Shown here: in pieces, positions 40,836-46,528 of the stretch | How the letters are laid out: every line of letters begins with the position of its first letter | Numbering within the stretch: position 1 is the first letter of the stretch | From: a virus | Direction: 5' to 3' (one strand) | Virus record (IMG/VR): IMGVR_UViG_3300046312_000177 | Span: 1-46,952 of that record | Length of the DNA: 46,952 nt | Translations under genes and position numbers: made by a program | Notes under the pieces: generated by a model | What the model was told of the DNA's origin: nothing | What the model saw: the letters and a program-made list of their open reading frames with translations, nothing else | Databases searched by the model: none

Positions 40836-41633
40836 TTAAAATTTAAATTCAAAATCAGTTGTTTTCAAAGTTGCTGCTATGAGCTTCTTTATCTGATCCC
40901 TTTTCTCTTCTTCAATTTTTCCTAGGTCTTCATATTCCTTTCTGCTCTTAAAATGTAAAACCGCTTTATTTGAGCTAGAAACACTAATCTTATCTATTAA
41001 GCTACTCTTGGTTATAATTTCTAAAGATTTGATTAAGCGATCATCTGCGTTAAGATTTGAGGCATTTAAATTGCTATTAAGATGGTTTGATGGTTTTGGT
41101 TCAAACACGCCAGTCCATTTTCCGCTCTTGATTGTATTTTCTAAAGCTAAGTTTCCATTGCCTTGTTTATTATTTTCAAAAATTATCAAATCCTTAATAA
41201 TTAATTTAGTAGATCTTTCAGTCAAATCTGCCTTCATAGTTTTGCGATGTCTTACAAAATCATTCCACATTTCAATATCAATAAAATCTGGTAATTCAAA
41301 ATCTTTTGAATCTTGCTTTGAATCTTTTGGTTTTGTAATTCTTTTCTTTGGTGGTCTTCCGCCCAATTTACCATTATTTCTATTAGCTTCCGACTGTTTT
41401 AATCTTCTGTTGGCATCTCTCTTTATATTATCAATGATGGTATTTATAACCATAGCAACTGCCAAGTCTTCTGTTTCCAAAATCTCAAATGTTTTATTAA
41501 AATGAAATATTATTTTTAATGTCTCTTTTACTTGGTCAGAAGACATTCTTAAAAAATATTTATCCCAATAATCTACATAAAGAGGAAATCCTGCTTTGCT
41601 TATTATTTCTTCTTTTATTTCTTCTTTTATCAT
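40836..41633 (-). CDS. Replication initiator/helicase loader-like protein (DUF6291-type)
   Basis: A 265-residue protein. The N-terminal part (about residues 35-95), ending in ANRNNGKLGGRPPKKRITKP, follows the DUF6291 pattern found in phage replication proteins. After a basic linker, the segment MWNDFVRHRKTMKADLTERS and TKLIIKDLIIFENNKQ resembles the C-terminal domain of phage replication initiators or loaders (WxxFxxxRKxxxxxLTxR). It lies 7 bases ahead of dnaB, as expected for a loader or initiator, and downstream of origin-like repeats at 41702-41776. Confidence 0.78.
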   Translation of the reverse strand: MIKEEIKEEIISKAGFPLYVDYWDKYFLRMSSDQVKETLKIIFHFNKTFEILETEDLAVAMVINTIIDNIKRDANRRLKQSEANRNNGKLGGRPPKKRITKPKDSKQDSKDFELPDFIDIEMWNDFVRHRKTMKADLTERSTKLIIKDLIIFENNKQGNGNLALENTIKSGKWTGVFEPKPSNHLNSNLNASNLNADDRLIKSLEIITKSSLIDKISVSSSNKAVLHFKSRKEYEDLGKIEEEKRDQIKKLIAATLKTTDFEFKF

Positions 41634-41648
41634 TTCTTTTTTCTAATT

Positions 41649-41686
41649 ACTAATATCTTATATCTAATATCTAATATCTAATAAGG
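41649..41686. repeat. ATATCTA repeats upstream of the replication gene
   Basis: ATATCTA occurs three times in a row, with TAATATCT at 41651 also close by; on the minus strand this reads TAGATAT-type direct repeats, 20 to 50 bases ahead of the ATG at 41633. Similar elements lie ahead of ssb and the HTH-nuclease gene, so they may bind a common regulator. Confidence 0.6.
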
Positions 41687-41701
41687 CTTTTTTCGCTTAT
41701 G

Positions 41702-41776
41702 AATGGGTTATTTTAAAAACCCAAACAAAACCCAAATAACCCAATGGGTTATTTTAAAAACCCAAACAAAACCCAA
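41702..41776. repeat. 34-bp direct repeats upstream of the replication gene (origin candidate)
   Basis: Two exact copies of a 34-bp sequence at 41702-41735 and 41743-41776, 41 bp apart start to start. Each contains GGGTTATTTTAAAAACCC (an inverted repeat with A/T-rich loop) and further ACCCAA elements. Directly ahead of the DUF6291-type initiator and dnaB genes, this fits an iteron-like origin or the operator of the initiator gene. Confidence 0.75.
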
Positions 41777-41851
41777 TGGGTTTTAATATTTAATATCAAC
41801 TCAAGTCTTTATTTACCTATTGTCTTTGCCTTCTTTGTCAATTAATAATAG

Positions 41852-42127
41852 TCAAATTGGGTTTTTTTCCAGCCAATCAAAAATTCTTTGCTTAGCCTCC
41901 ATTAATGTCTTCGGATAATTCTTATTTCTTAAATTGTTGGTTACATTATAAAGATAGCATGTTTTTTTTGTCTTTAGGTAAAAAACTTGTGGTTTGTATG
42001 GGAGTCCATAATCTTTTACGATTTGCAAATAAAAATCTGGAGTTTCGCAAACATACCTTAAATTTACATATTTGTAATGGTCGCCTTGTTTTACCTTTAA
42101 GAAAATAAATTTTTTTGAATTTAACAT
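41852..42127 (-). CDS. Unknown early protein, 91 residues
   Basis: A 91-residue protein with a beta-strand pattern (VNLRYVCETPDFYLQIVKDY and QVFYLKTKKTCYLYN) and a C-terminal helix (TLMEAKQRIFDWLEK). No family recognised. It follows the structured-RNA candidate at 42131-42248, whose last pairing partner (CGTGCC) ends just 4 bases ahead of its ATG, so its translation may be controlled by that RNA. Confidence 0.6.
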   Translation of the reverse strand: MLNSKKFIFLKVKQGDHYKYVNLRYVCETPDFYLQIVKDYGLPYKPQVFYLKTKKTCYLYNVTNNLRNKNYPKTLMEAKQRIFDWLEKNPI

Positions 42128-42130
42128 AAT

Positions 42131-42248
42131 GGCACGATTTGATTTTGGCGGAGTACAGCGTGCCGGCTATACCCCATAAAATTTGATTTCAACTTTCGGC
42201 ACAAGTCTTTGCGGGAGAGTGTGCGGTGCTTAGGTCGCACCTTCTCCC
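42131..42248 (-). ncRNA. Structured RNA leader with alternative pairings
   Basis: This GC-rich block stands out from its A/T-rich surroundings. On the minus strand it begins with a hairpin (GGGAGA/TCTCCC plus GTGCG/CGCAC, complement of 42213-42248, 10-base loop). Next come GTGCCG (complement of 42197-42202) and CGGCACG (complement of 42159-42165), then CGTGCC (complement of 42131-42136) right before the ATG at 42127. CGGCACG can pair with either of the other two, so two folds exclude each other, one of which would cover the ribosome site. This is the design of a translational switch. No known riboswitch class recognised. Confidence 0.5.
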
Positions 42249-42403
42249 TTAAATTTATAATAAAATACCTTGTCAATAATTAATAGTTTTAGTTTTCAAT
42301 TATTGGATTTTAGTATATAAAGTGTGTCAAAAAACAACACTCCTACAATGTCAAAGAATGTCAAGAAAGGCAGGGCTTTTGGTAAGTGAATTTGGAAAAG
42401 ATA

Positions 42404-42458
42404 AAACCCTAGGAAAAACCCTAGATTGAAGGTTACTTTAGGGTTAAATCTAGGGTTT
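42404..42458. repeat. ACCCTA cluster with 12-bp inverted repeat
   Basis: AAACCCTAG at 42404-42412, AAACCCTAGATT at 42416-42427, TTAGGGTT at 42438-42445 and AATCTAGGGTTT at 42447-42458. The second and fourth form a perfect 12-bp inverted repeat with a 19-base spacer; overall two copies face right and two face left, spaced about 12, 22 and 12 bases. A dimeric protein binding site or origin element is likely. Confidence 0.7.
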
Positions 42459-42640
42459 AGATTGATGAAGTCTTGTTATATAAGGGTTTAAGGAATATTA
42501 GATTTTGATATTCTTGATATTCTTGGTCGGTGGTGGTTTGATTTTTTAACAGTTGACCCCCCCATTTTTAGGGACTAAAATTTTGCAAATTAGAGGAGGA
42601 TTTGATAAGATTATTGCGGTAAATCTTTTGATTATATGAA

Positions 42641-42657
42641 GGCGAGTGGTGATCGCC
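42641..42657 (-). terminator. Hairpin after the glycosyltransferase gene
   Basis: GGCGA and TCGCC form a 5-bp stem with a 7-base loop, about 28 bases downstream of the glycosyltransferase stop. No T-run follows, so it is only a weak terminator candidate. Confidence 0.35.
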
Positions 42658-42684
42658 CCTTGCTTATTAGAGGTAATTAACTAA

Positions 42685-43521
42685 TTAACTAATTAATGAA
42701 AAAATTAACACTCCATTGATAATTAATTGAAATAATAGCCCAAAAGCCATTATTTTTTTTAATTTTCTTTGGTTTTTTAGTTTTTTTCTATAAGAATTAA
42801 TTTCTTTTTGCATATTTAAAATAACATCAGTAAGATTCATAGAATAAATCTCTTTATTGTTATTTATAATATTTTCAAAAAGAGTTTCTTTTATCTTATC
42901 CGCTTCAATATTTCTACTGACTGCTTGAGTCCGATAAAAGAAGATAGTTTTTTCGATTTTATGAAGTTTGCCAGAATTTGCAACGCGAATTGCAAACTCC
43001 CAGTCTTCATAACCACCGATCATTCTATCACTATAACCTCCAACTTTATCAAAAACTTCACGAGTGAACATTGAAGTAGCCGATACAAAGCATTTAACAA
43101 GCAAGGTAGAAATGTCTCCTAATTGTGGCTTGACTAATGATGAAATAGCACCAAAAGATTGATGATTTCCAAAAACTAAAACAATTTCTGGATTGTTATC
43201 AAGAGCTTCAGCCATACTTTCAATCACATCGTTACTTGCAAGATAATCATCAGCGTCAAGAGGTAAAATATAATCACCAGTTGACATTGCGATTGCTTCG
43301 TTGCGAGTTGCCACAACTCCCTTATTTTCGTGATCTAACACAATCACACGCTTATCAAGAGAAGCTAGTTTATTTGCAACTTCTAAAGAATTATCAGTTG
43401 ATCCATCATTAGCAATAATGACTTCAATATTCTGATAATTCTGATCCAAAGCCGATTTAACACTAGCCTCCAAAAATGGAGCGTGATTAAAACAAGGGAT
43501 AATAACAGACACTTTTTTCAT
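42685..43521 (-). CDS. Glycosyltransferase family 2
   Basis: A 278-residue protein with the GT2 (GT-A fold) pattern: VSVIIPCFNHAPFLEASVKS, IIANDGSTDNS (about 35-45), VVATRNEAIAMSTGDYI, LPLDADDYL with the metal-binding DxD (about 89-92) and GGYEDWEFAIRV as the acceptor-site ED motif. A C-terminal hydrophobic span (about 258-277) anchors it to the membrane. Its GC content (about 40%) is visibly higher than that of neighbouring genes, so recent acquisition is likely. It may alter the host surface glycan (receptor exclusion) or modify DNA or a phage protein. Confidence 0.85.
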   Translation of the reverse strand: MKKVSVIIPCFNHAPFLEASVKSALDQNYQNIEVIIANDGSTDNSLEVANKLASLDKRVIVLDHENKGVVATRNEAIAMSTGDYILPLDADDYLASNDVIESMAEALDNNPEIVLVFGNHQSFGAISSLVKPQLGDISTLLVKCFVSATSMFTREVFDKVGGYSDRMIGGYEDWEFAIRVANSGKLHKIEKTIFFYRTQAVSRNIEADKIKETLFENIINNNKEIYSMNLTDVILNMQKEINSYRKKLKNQRKLKKIMAFGLLFQLIINGVLIFSLIS

Positions 43522-43618
43522 ATTTTTTAAATTTAAATATTAATAAGACAACACTAACTAAAGCTAGTATTGGTTGAAGCAAAATACTCCAACGCCTGAG
43601 CGAACTAAATCACTTATT

Positions 43619-43640
43619 GTGAAGCCTCAAGAAGCTTCAC
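43619..43640 (-). terminator. Hairpin at the end of the small basic gene
   Basis: GTGAAGC (43619-43625) and GCTTCAC (43634-43640) form a perfect 7-bp stem with an 8-base loop that spans the end of the gene at 43627-43818. There is no T-run. It may end or process the early accessory message before the glycosyltransferase, which is transcribed in the same direction. Confidence 0.5.
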
Positions 43641-43818
43641 TAAAGGGATTCAATTTTTTTAATTTCATTCTTTGGTAATAGTCTCTACGGTGTTGCCTGT
43701 ATTTATCAGTTTTTTGGTATTCTTTCACATATTCTTTGCGTTTAGTAGTTTGTGAACATTTTTTACTAGCTTGTTTCTTCCTTTCTTTTCTCTCTTCTTC
43801 AGTTAATTGTATTTTCAT
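43627..43818 (-). CDS. Small highly basic protein
   Basis: A 63-residue protein rich in Lys, Arg, Glu and Tyr (KEYVKEYQKTDKYRQHRRDY in the middle), with a short N-terminal helix. It resembles small basic phage proteins with KEYxxxYRxT repeats, which may bind nucleic acid. It is 3 bases from the preceding mini-M15 gene, so the two are co-expressed. A hairpin (43619-43640) covers its end. Confidence 0.55.
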   Translation of the reverse strand: MKIQLTEEERKERKKQASKKCSQTTKRKEYVKEYQKTDKYRQHRRDYYQRMKLKKLNPFSEAS

Positions 43819-43821
43819 GAT

Positions 43822-44010
43822 TTATTTATTATTTTTTATAGAAGGATGAACCCAAATCTTCTCCAAAAGAGATTCATCACATACAAAATCTATTGCATTT
43901 CCTTTTAAGTCTTCGCTTGTATTTTTAATACCAAGGTATTTATTTAGCTCGTCAGACCTATATCCAGTAGAGATTTTAGGATTGAGTAACTCATATTTTG
44001 TTTTTTTCAT
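43822..44010 (-). CDS. Miniature M15-like protein with a lost zinc ligand
   Basis: A 62-residue relative of the phage endolysin (29071-29511). KISTGYRSDELNKYLG matches IINSSYRCLELNKNK, TSEDLKGNAIDFVCD matches TSQHLKGQAIDFIC, and LLEKIWVHPSIK matches LLENTWIHLSIK. The His of the first zinc motif is Asp34 here, while Asp41 and His55 are kept. The region before the first motif and about 20 residues before the last are missing. It is probably not an active peptidase; it may be a decaying gene or an early-expressed partner, decoy or inhibitor of the endolysin. Confidence 0.7.
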   Translation of the reverse strand: MKKTKYELLNPKISTGYRSDELNKYLGIKNTSEDLKGNAIDFVCDESLLEKIWVHPSIKNNK

Positions 44011-44016
44011 TTTAAG

Positions 44017-44709
44017 TTATATTTCGTTAATTTTTGGATTGCCAAATTTTCCCTGCTCATTGTGAGCATTCATTATTTTTTCTTGATCTATTTCTTGCTT
44101 AATATTCTTGTGTAAATCATCAATCAAACCAAGCCAGTCAATATTAGGATTAAATCCATAATTAATTTTTAGTAGTTTTTTAAAAATTTCTTTTCTTTCT
44201 TTGTGATTTGAATTATCTTTTTCTTTAGATTTATTTAAATCATCAGCATCACCCTCTAATCCAGTAACATCACCCTTAATATTACTAACATTTCCTCTAA
44301 TATTACCAATATTACCCTCAATATCAGTAACATCACCCTCAATATTACTAACATCACCCCTAATATAGGTAACATCATCCATAATATTACTAACATCACC
44401 CTTAATATTTGTAACATCACCTCTAATCCTACCAACATAACCCCTAATATTATCAACATCACCCCTAATATCAGTAACATTACCCCTAATATCAGTAACA
44501 TCACCTCTAATCCTACCAACATAACCCCTAATATTATCAACATTACCCCTAATATCAGTAACATCACCCCAAATATAGGTAACATCACCCCTTAATCCAG
44601 TAACATCACCCTCAATATCAGTAACATCACCCGTTATCTTGCTATGAATCCCATCTACTTTGATGCCGTCTTGGTAGTGGAAAATTTCTTTTAAGTTTTT
44701 CATATTCAT
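44017..44709 (-). CDS. Heptapeptide-repeat (GDVTDIR-type) protein
   Basis: A 230-residue protein. Residues 27 to about 153 consist of about 18 consecutive 7-residue repeats of the form GDVTxIx (such as GDVTDIR, GNVDNIR, GYVGRIR). The small residue at position 1 and a hydrophobic at 3 and 6 suggest a beta-solenoid or other repeat fold rather than a coiled coil. The N-terminal 26 residues and the charged helical C-terminus (about 155-230) flank it. An 84-bp unit within is duplicated in tandem. It has no homologue that I can name. It may bind a protein or polymer surface. Confidence 0.7.
   Translation of the reverse strand: MNMKNLKEIFHYQDGIKVDGIHSKITGDVTDIEGDVTGLRGDVTYIWGDVTDIRGNVDNIRGYVGRIRGDVTDIRGNVTDIRGDVDNIRGYVGRIRGDVTNIKGDVSNIMDDVTYIRGDVSNIEGDVTDIEGNIGNIRGNVSNIKGDVTGLEGDADDLNKSKEKDNSNHKERKEIFKKLLKINYGFNPNIDWLGLIDDLHKNIKQEIDQEKIMNAHNEQGKFGNPKINEI
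44251..44631. repeat. 21-bp tandem repeat array coding for the heptads
   Basis: About 18 units of 21 bp with a common core like ATCACCCCTAATATCAGTAA. An 84-bp block (four units) occurs twice in tandem (about 44412-44495 and 44496-44579) with hardly any change, pointing to recent unequal crossing-over. The unit is an exact multiple of three, so growth or loss keeps the frame. Confidence 0.85.
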
Positions 44710-44719
44710 TTATTTTTGT

Positions 44720-45025
44720 TTATATTGTTTTTATGTATTCAATAACCTTCTCTTTAACAATTTCGTAATTTTCGTCTTCTTCTTCAATCAAACAATGATC
44801 AAAATTAAAATTATCAAAATTATCAATAAAATCATCTAAAGCTCTACTTTTTGCCTCTTCAAAATCACGATCCGATATCTCTTCACATGAAACGAAACTT
44901 ATTTCCCCAACTTCTTCATAGTCTTTAACTGTCGGGTAATCTTGACAATACTGACTAATTAAATTATCAAAAGTTATTACAAATTCTTTTTTTAGATGAT
45001 CCGATAGTTCTAAATTATTTTTCAT
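44720..45025 (-). CDS. Acidic early protein
   Basis: A 101-residue, strongly acidic protein, with LDDFIDNFDNFNFDHCLIEE and EDENYEIVKEKVIEYIKT toward the C-terminus. Small, highly acidic early proteins can mimic DNA, but no specific motif is seen. It lies between two repeat proteins in the accessory operon. Function unknown. Confidence 0.6.
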   Translation of the reverse strand: MKNNLELSDHLKKEFVITFDNLISQYCQDYPTVKDYEEVGEISFVSCEEISDRDFEEAKSRALDDFIDNFDNFNFDHCLIEEEDENYEIVKEKVIEYIKTI

Positions 45026-45041
45026 ATTTGTTTATTTTTAG

Positions 45042-45602
45042 TTAATATTTATACTGTAATATTTCCGAGATAATAGGTCCTTTAGCTGTAATATTGCCTT
45101 TAGCTTTAATTTCTGCACCAGCCATTATTCCCCCATCAGCTGTAATATTATCAGCTTTAATATCCCGACCAGCTGTAATAGTCCCGCCAGCTATAATATC
45201 CCCATAAGAAAAAATATTCCTACCAGCTCCAATATACCCACCAGCTGTAATCTCCCCATCAGTTCCAATATCCCGACCAGCTGTAATATACCCACCAGCT
45301 ATAATATCCCCATAAGAAACAATATTCCCACCAGCTGTAATCTCCAACCCAGCTTCAATATCCCATTCAGCTCCAATATCCCCTGTAGCTATAATATACC
45401 CACCAGCTTGAATCCCCGACCCTTTCCTAAAACAAATACCTCCTTTAATATTTAGAGATTTAAACTTTACACTTCCCAAGTCCTCCTCGCACTCTAAATT
45501 TCCATCAAAATTGTCTAGGTTAACCTGTCCGATGTAGTTATTATTCTCGTCTAGTTGGCCTTTAGTTATTAAGTGTGTTTTCAAGTGTGTTTTCATTTTC
45601 AT
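45042..45602 (-). CDS. Hexapeptide-repeat solenoid protein B
   Basis: A 186-residue protein. The N-terminal about 60 residues (YIGQVNLDNFDGNLECEEDL and GSVKFKSLNIKGGICFRKGS) are shared nearly exactly with protein A. From about residue 64 to 180, 6-residue repeats of the form AGGxIx / AGRDIx follow (AGGYITAGRDIGTDGEIT and so on), with Ile at every sixth position. This is the pattern of a left-handed or bactofilin-like beta-solenoid. No enzymatic motif is seen. The function is unknown; such repeats could polymerise or mask a surface. It follows a 14-base gap after the gene at 45617. Confidence 0.7.
   Translation of the reverse strand: MKMKTHLKTHLITKGQLDENNNYIGQVNLDNFDGNLECEEDLGSVKFKSLNIKGGICFRKGSGIQAGGYIIATGDIGAEWDIEAGLEITAGGNIVSYGDIIAGGYITAGRDIGTDGEITAGGYIGAGRNIFSYGDIIAGGTITAGRDIKADNITADGGIMAGAEIKAKGNITAKGPIISEILQYKY
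45411..45557. repeat. 147-bp direct repeat shared with solenoid protein A
   Basis: Identical to 1-147 (and to 46826-46952 over its first 127 bases). It encodes the common N-terminal domain of the two solenoid proteins. In the closed circle the two copies lie about 1,415 bp apart in the same orientation, so recombination between them would delete the intervening genes and produce one fused solenoid gene. Confidence 0.9.
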
Positions 45603-45616
45603 TTTTTTTAAGGTTA

Positions 45617-45802
45617 TTAAAATTCGTATATTTCACCGCTAAATTCAAAATTCTTCTCGTCAATTTTATAAATCTTTTCTGGATTGGCTTTTATTGATTC
45701 TATCTCGTGCAGATCAACAATTTTACTAAGATAAGATTGATCAATAGTTTCAACTCTAGATTCATGGAAAATTGCATGAATAATTTGATTATTTATTTTC
45801 AT
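45617..45802 (-). CDS. First gene behind the second early promoter
   Basis: A 61-residue protein (MKINNQIIHAIFHESRVETI at the N-terminus) with mixed charge and a beta-like C-terminus (KNFEFSGEIYEF). No family recognised. It stands directly behind the second copy of the early promoter (45803-45892), so it is an equivalent of the unrelated gene at 562-852, and is followed by solenoid protein B. Confidence 0.6.
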   Translation of the reverse strand: MKINNQIIHAIFHESRVETIDQSYLSKIVDLHEIESIKANPEKIYKIDEKNFEFSGEIYEF

Positions 45803-45892
45803 ATTTATTTATTTTTTAGTTATTATTTATAGCTAAATGCTACTTAGATAGGTTACATGATATAAATATAAGTGTCAACTGTTTATTTTACA
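45803..45892 (-). promoter_or_regulatory. Early promoter and leader, copy 2
   Basis: Matches 853-942 over about 90 bp with about six differences, including the perfect TTGACA (complement of 45873-45878), the imperfect inverted AGTTGACAC/ATGTAACCT pair and the A/T-rich leader ending at the ATG of 45802. It therefore starts a second early transcription unit inside the accessory block. Confidence 0.62.
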
Positions 45893-45917
45893 ATTAATAA
45901 ATAAATTATCTTTTTTG

Positions 45918-46058
45918 TTAAAATCCCATACACTTTCTGTATTGAACATTGTTAAATTTCCTACAATTCTGATCCGACTTATTGATTGAGAAAAGAACGA
46001 CGAAAATCAACAAGAAGCATGCAATAGAAAATGTTGATCTTTCTAAAATTTTGTTCAT
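45918..46058 (-). CDS. 46-residue membrane protein
   Basis: An ORF from ATG at 46058 that overlaps the stop of the previous small ORF (ATGA). It reads MNKILERSTFSIACFLLIFV then a short hydrophobic end and a basic tail with two Cys (NKSDQNCRKFNNVQYRKCMG), so a single-span membrane protein with an outward or cytoplasmic Cys-bearing tail. The coupling supports a real gene. It is the last of a chain of four. Confidence 0.55.
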   Translation of the reverse strand: MNKILERSTFSIACFLLIFVVLFSINKSDQNCRKFNNVQYRKCMGF

Positions 46059-46225
46059 TTTAAGTCTGATAAAAATTTTATTTGATTTTCCCTGTTTTTG
46101 TAAAATCTTCTAAAAGAACGGCGTTTAATTCCCGTTAAGATTCTTTCTGCTCTAAATTCACAATGAAAATCTTTCTTTAATATAAATTTTATTATATTCT
46201 TTTCTCTCCATGTAAATATTTTCAT
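46055..46225 (-). CDS. 56-residue basic protein
   Basis: An ORF from ATG at 46225, overlapping both neighbours by 4 bases (ATGA). It reads MKIFTWREKNIIKFILKKDF, continues with ERILTGIKRRSFRRFYKNRE and ends KFLSDLK. It is highly basic and could bind nucleic acid or membranes. The overlaps on both sides are good evidence for translation, but the function is unknown. Confidence 0.55.
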   Translation of the reverse strand: MKIFTWREKNIIKFILKKDFHCEFRAERILTGIKRRSFRRFYKNRENQIKFLSDLK

Positions 46226-46341
46226 TCAACAGTAATTAATTTTTGATATATTTCTTGAAAAACAAGAAAATCTAAGTTTGAATAATTTTTATATAATAAA
46301 TACAATGCTATTTTTTCCTCTACTCTAAATTTTAGTTCCAT
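46222..46341 (-). CDS. 39-residue protein with a strong ribosome site
   Basis: An ORF from ATG at 46341, preceded by GGGAGGAAAAATG, the best Shine-Dalgarno in this part of the window. It reads MELKFRVEEKIALYLLYKN then FLVFQEIYQKLITVE. It overlaps the end of the gene at 46332 and the start of the next small ORF. Function unknown; the strong ribosome site argues that it is made. Confidence 0.6.
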   Translation of the reverse strand: MELKFRVEEKIALYLLYKNYSNLDFLVFQEIYQKLITVE

Positions 46342-46526
46342 TTTTCCTCCCTATTAATTTTATTATAAATACAGGCGACTTCATATAAATTCATTGGATT
46401 TGTTAAGGCTTGGAAAATACATTTAACGCTATATTTCCTAGCAACCCTTATAATCTTAAAAGCCACCAAAAAAGGTAATTTCCTCTCTGATAATTTTTTT
46501 GCTATTAAATTTTCTACTCTTTTCAT
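46332..46526 (-). CDS. 64-residue basic protein
   Basis: A 64-residue protein, MKRVENLIAKKLSERKLPFL at the start, basic and helical, with an aliphatic segment (FLVAFKIIRVARKYSVKCIF). It lies directly after solenoid protein A and heads a chain of four small overlapping ORFs. No family recognised. Confidence 0.6.
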   Translation of the reverse strand: MKRVENLIAKKLSERKLPFLVAFKIIRVARKYSVKCIFQALTNPMNLYEVACIYNKINREEKWN

Positions 46527-46528
46527 AT

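Larger units (their letters stand above)
42249..42684. other. Intergenic region without genes, repeat-rich
   Basis: No ORF that I can support in either strand. It holds several TTGACA (TGTCAA) elements around 42276-42370, the ACCCTA cluster (42404-42458), two GATATTCTT copies near 42510, a run of seven C near 42557, and a hairpin GGCGA(42641-42645)/TCGCC(42653-42657) behind the glycosyltransferase gene. It may be promoter, origin or both. Confidence 0.5.

Noticed and set aside
41008-41505. 165-residue plus-strand ORF opposite the replication gene
   Set aside because: Fully antisense to a gene with recognisable DUF6291-type motifs and located in the minus-strand operon.
42131-42248. tRNA or tRNA-like element
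   Set aside because: There is no T-loop GTTCGA-type sequence or cloverleaf spacing; the pairings are of leader-RNA type.
42355-42426. Short plus-strand ORFs in the gene-free region
   Set aside because: They are 13-23 residues, lack a ribosome site and coincide with DNA repeats; no neighbour on the strand supports them.
44256-44588. Hydrophobic repeat ORF (MLLILGV-type) on the minus strand
   Set aside because: It is another frame of the same 21-bp repeat; open frames arise automatically because the period is a multiple of three. The GDVTDIR frame has flanking non-repeat coding sequence and a proper start.
44251-44631. Regular 21-bp repeats that could be taken for a CRISPR array
   Set aside because: There are no unique spacers; units are contiguous, in frame and encode a clear heptapeptide repeat.
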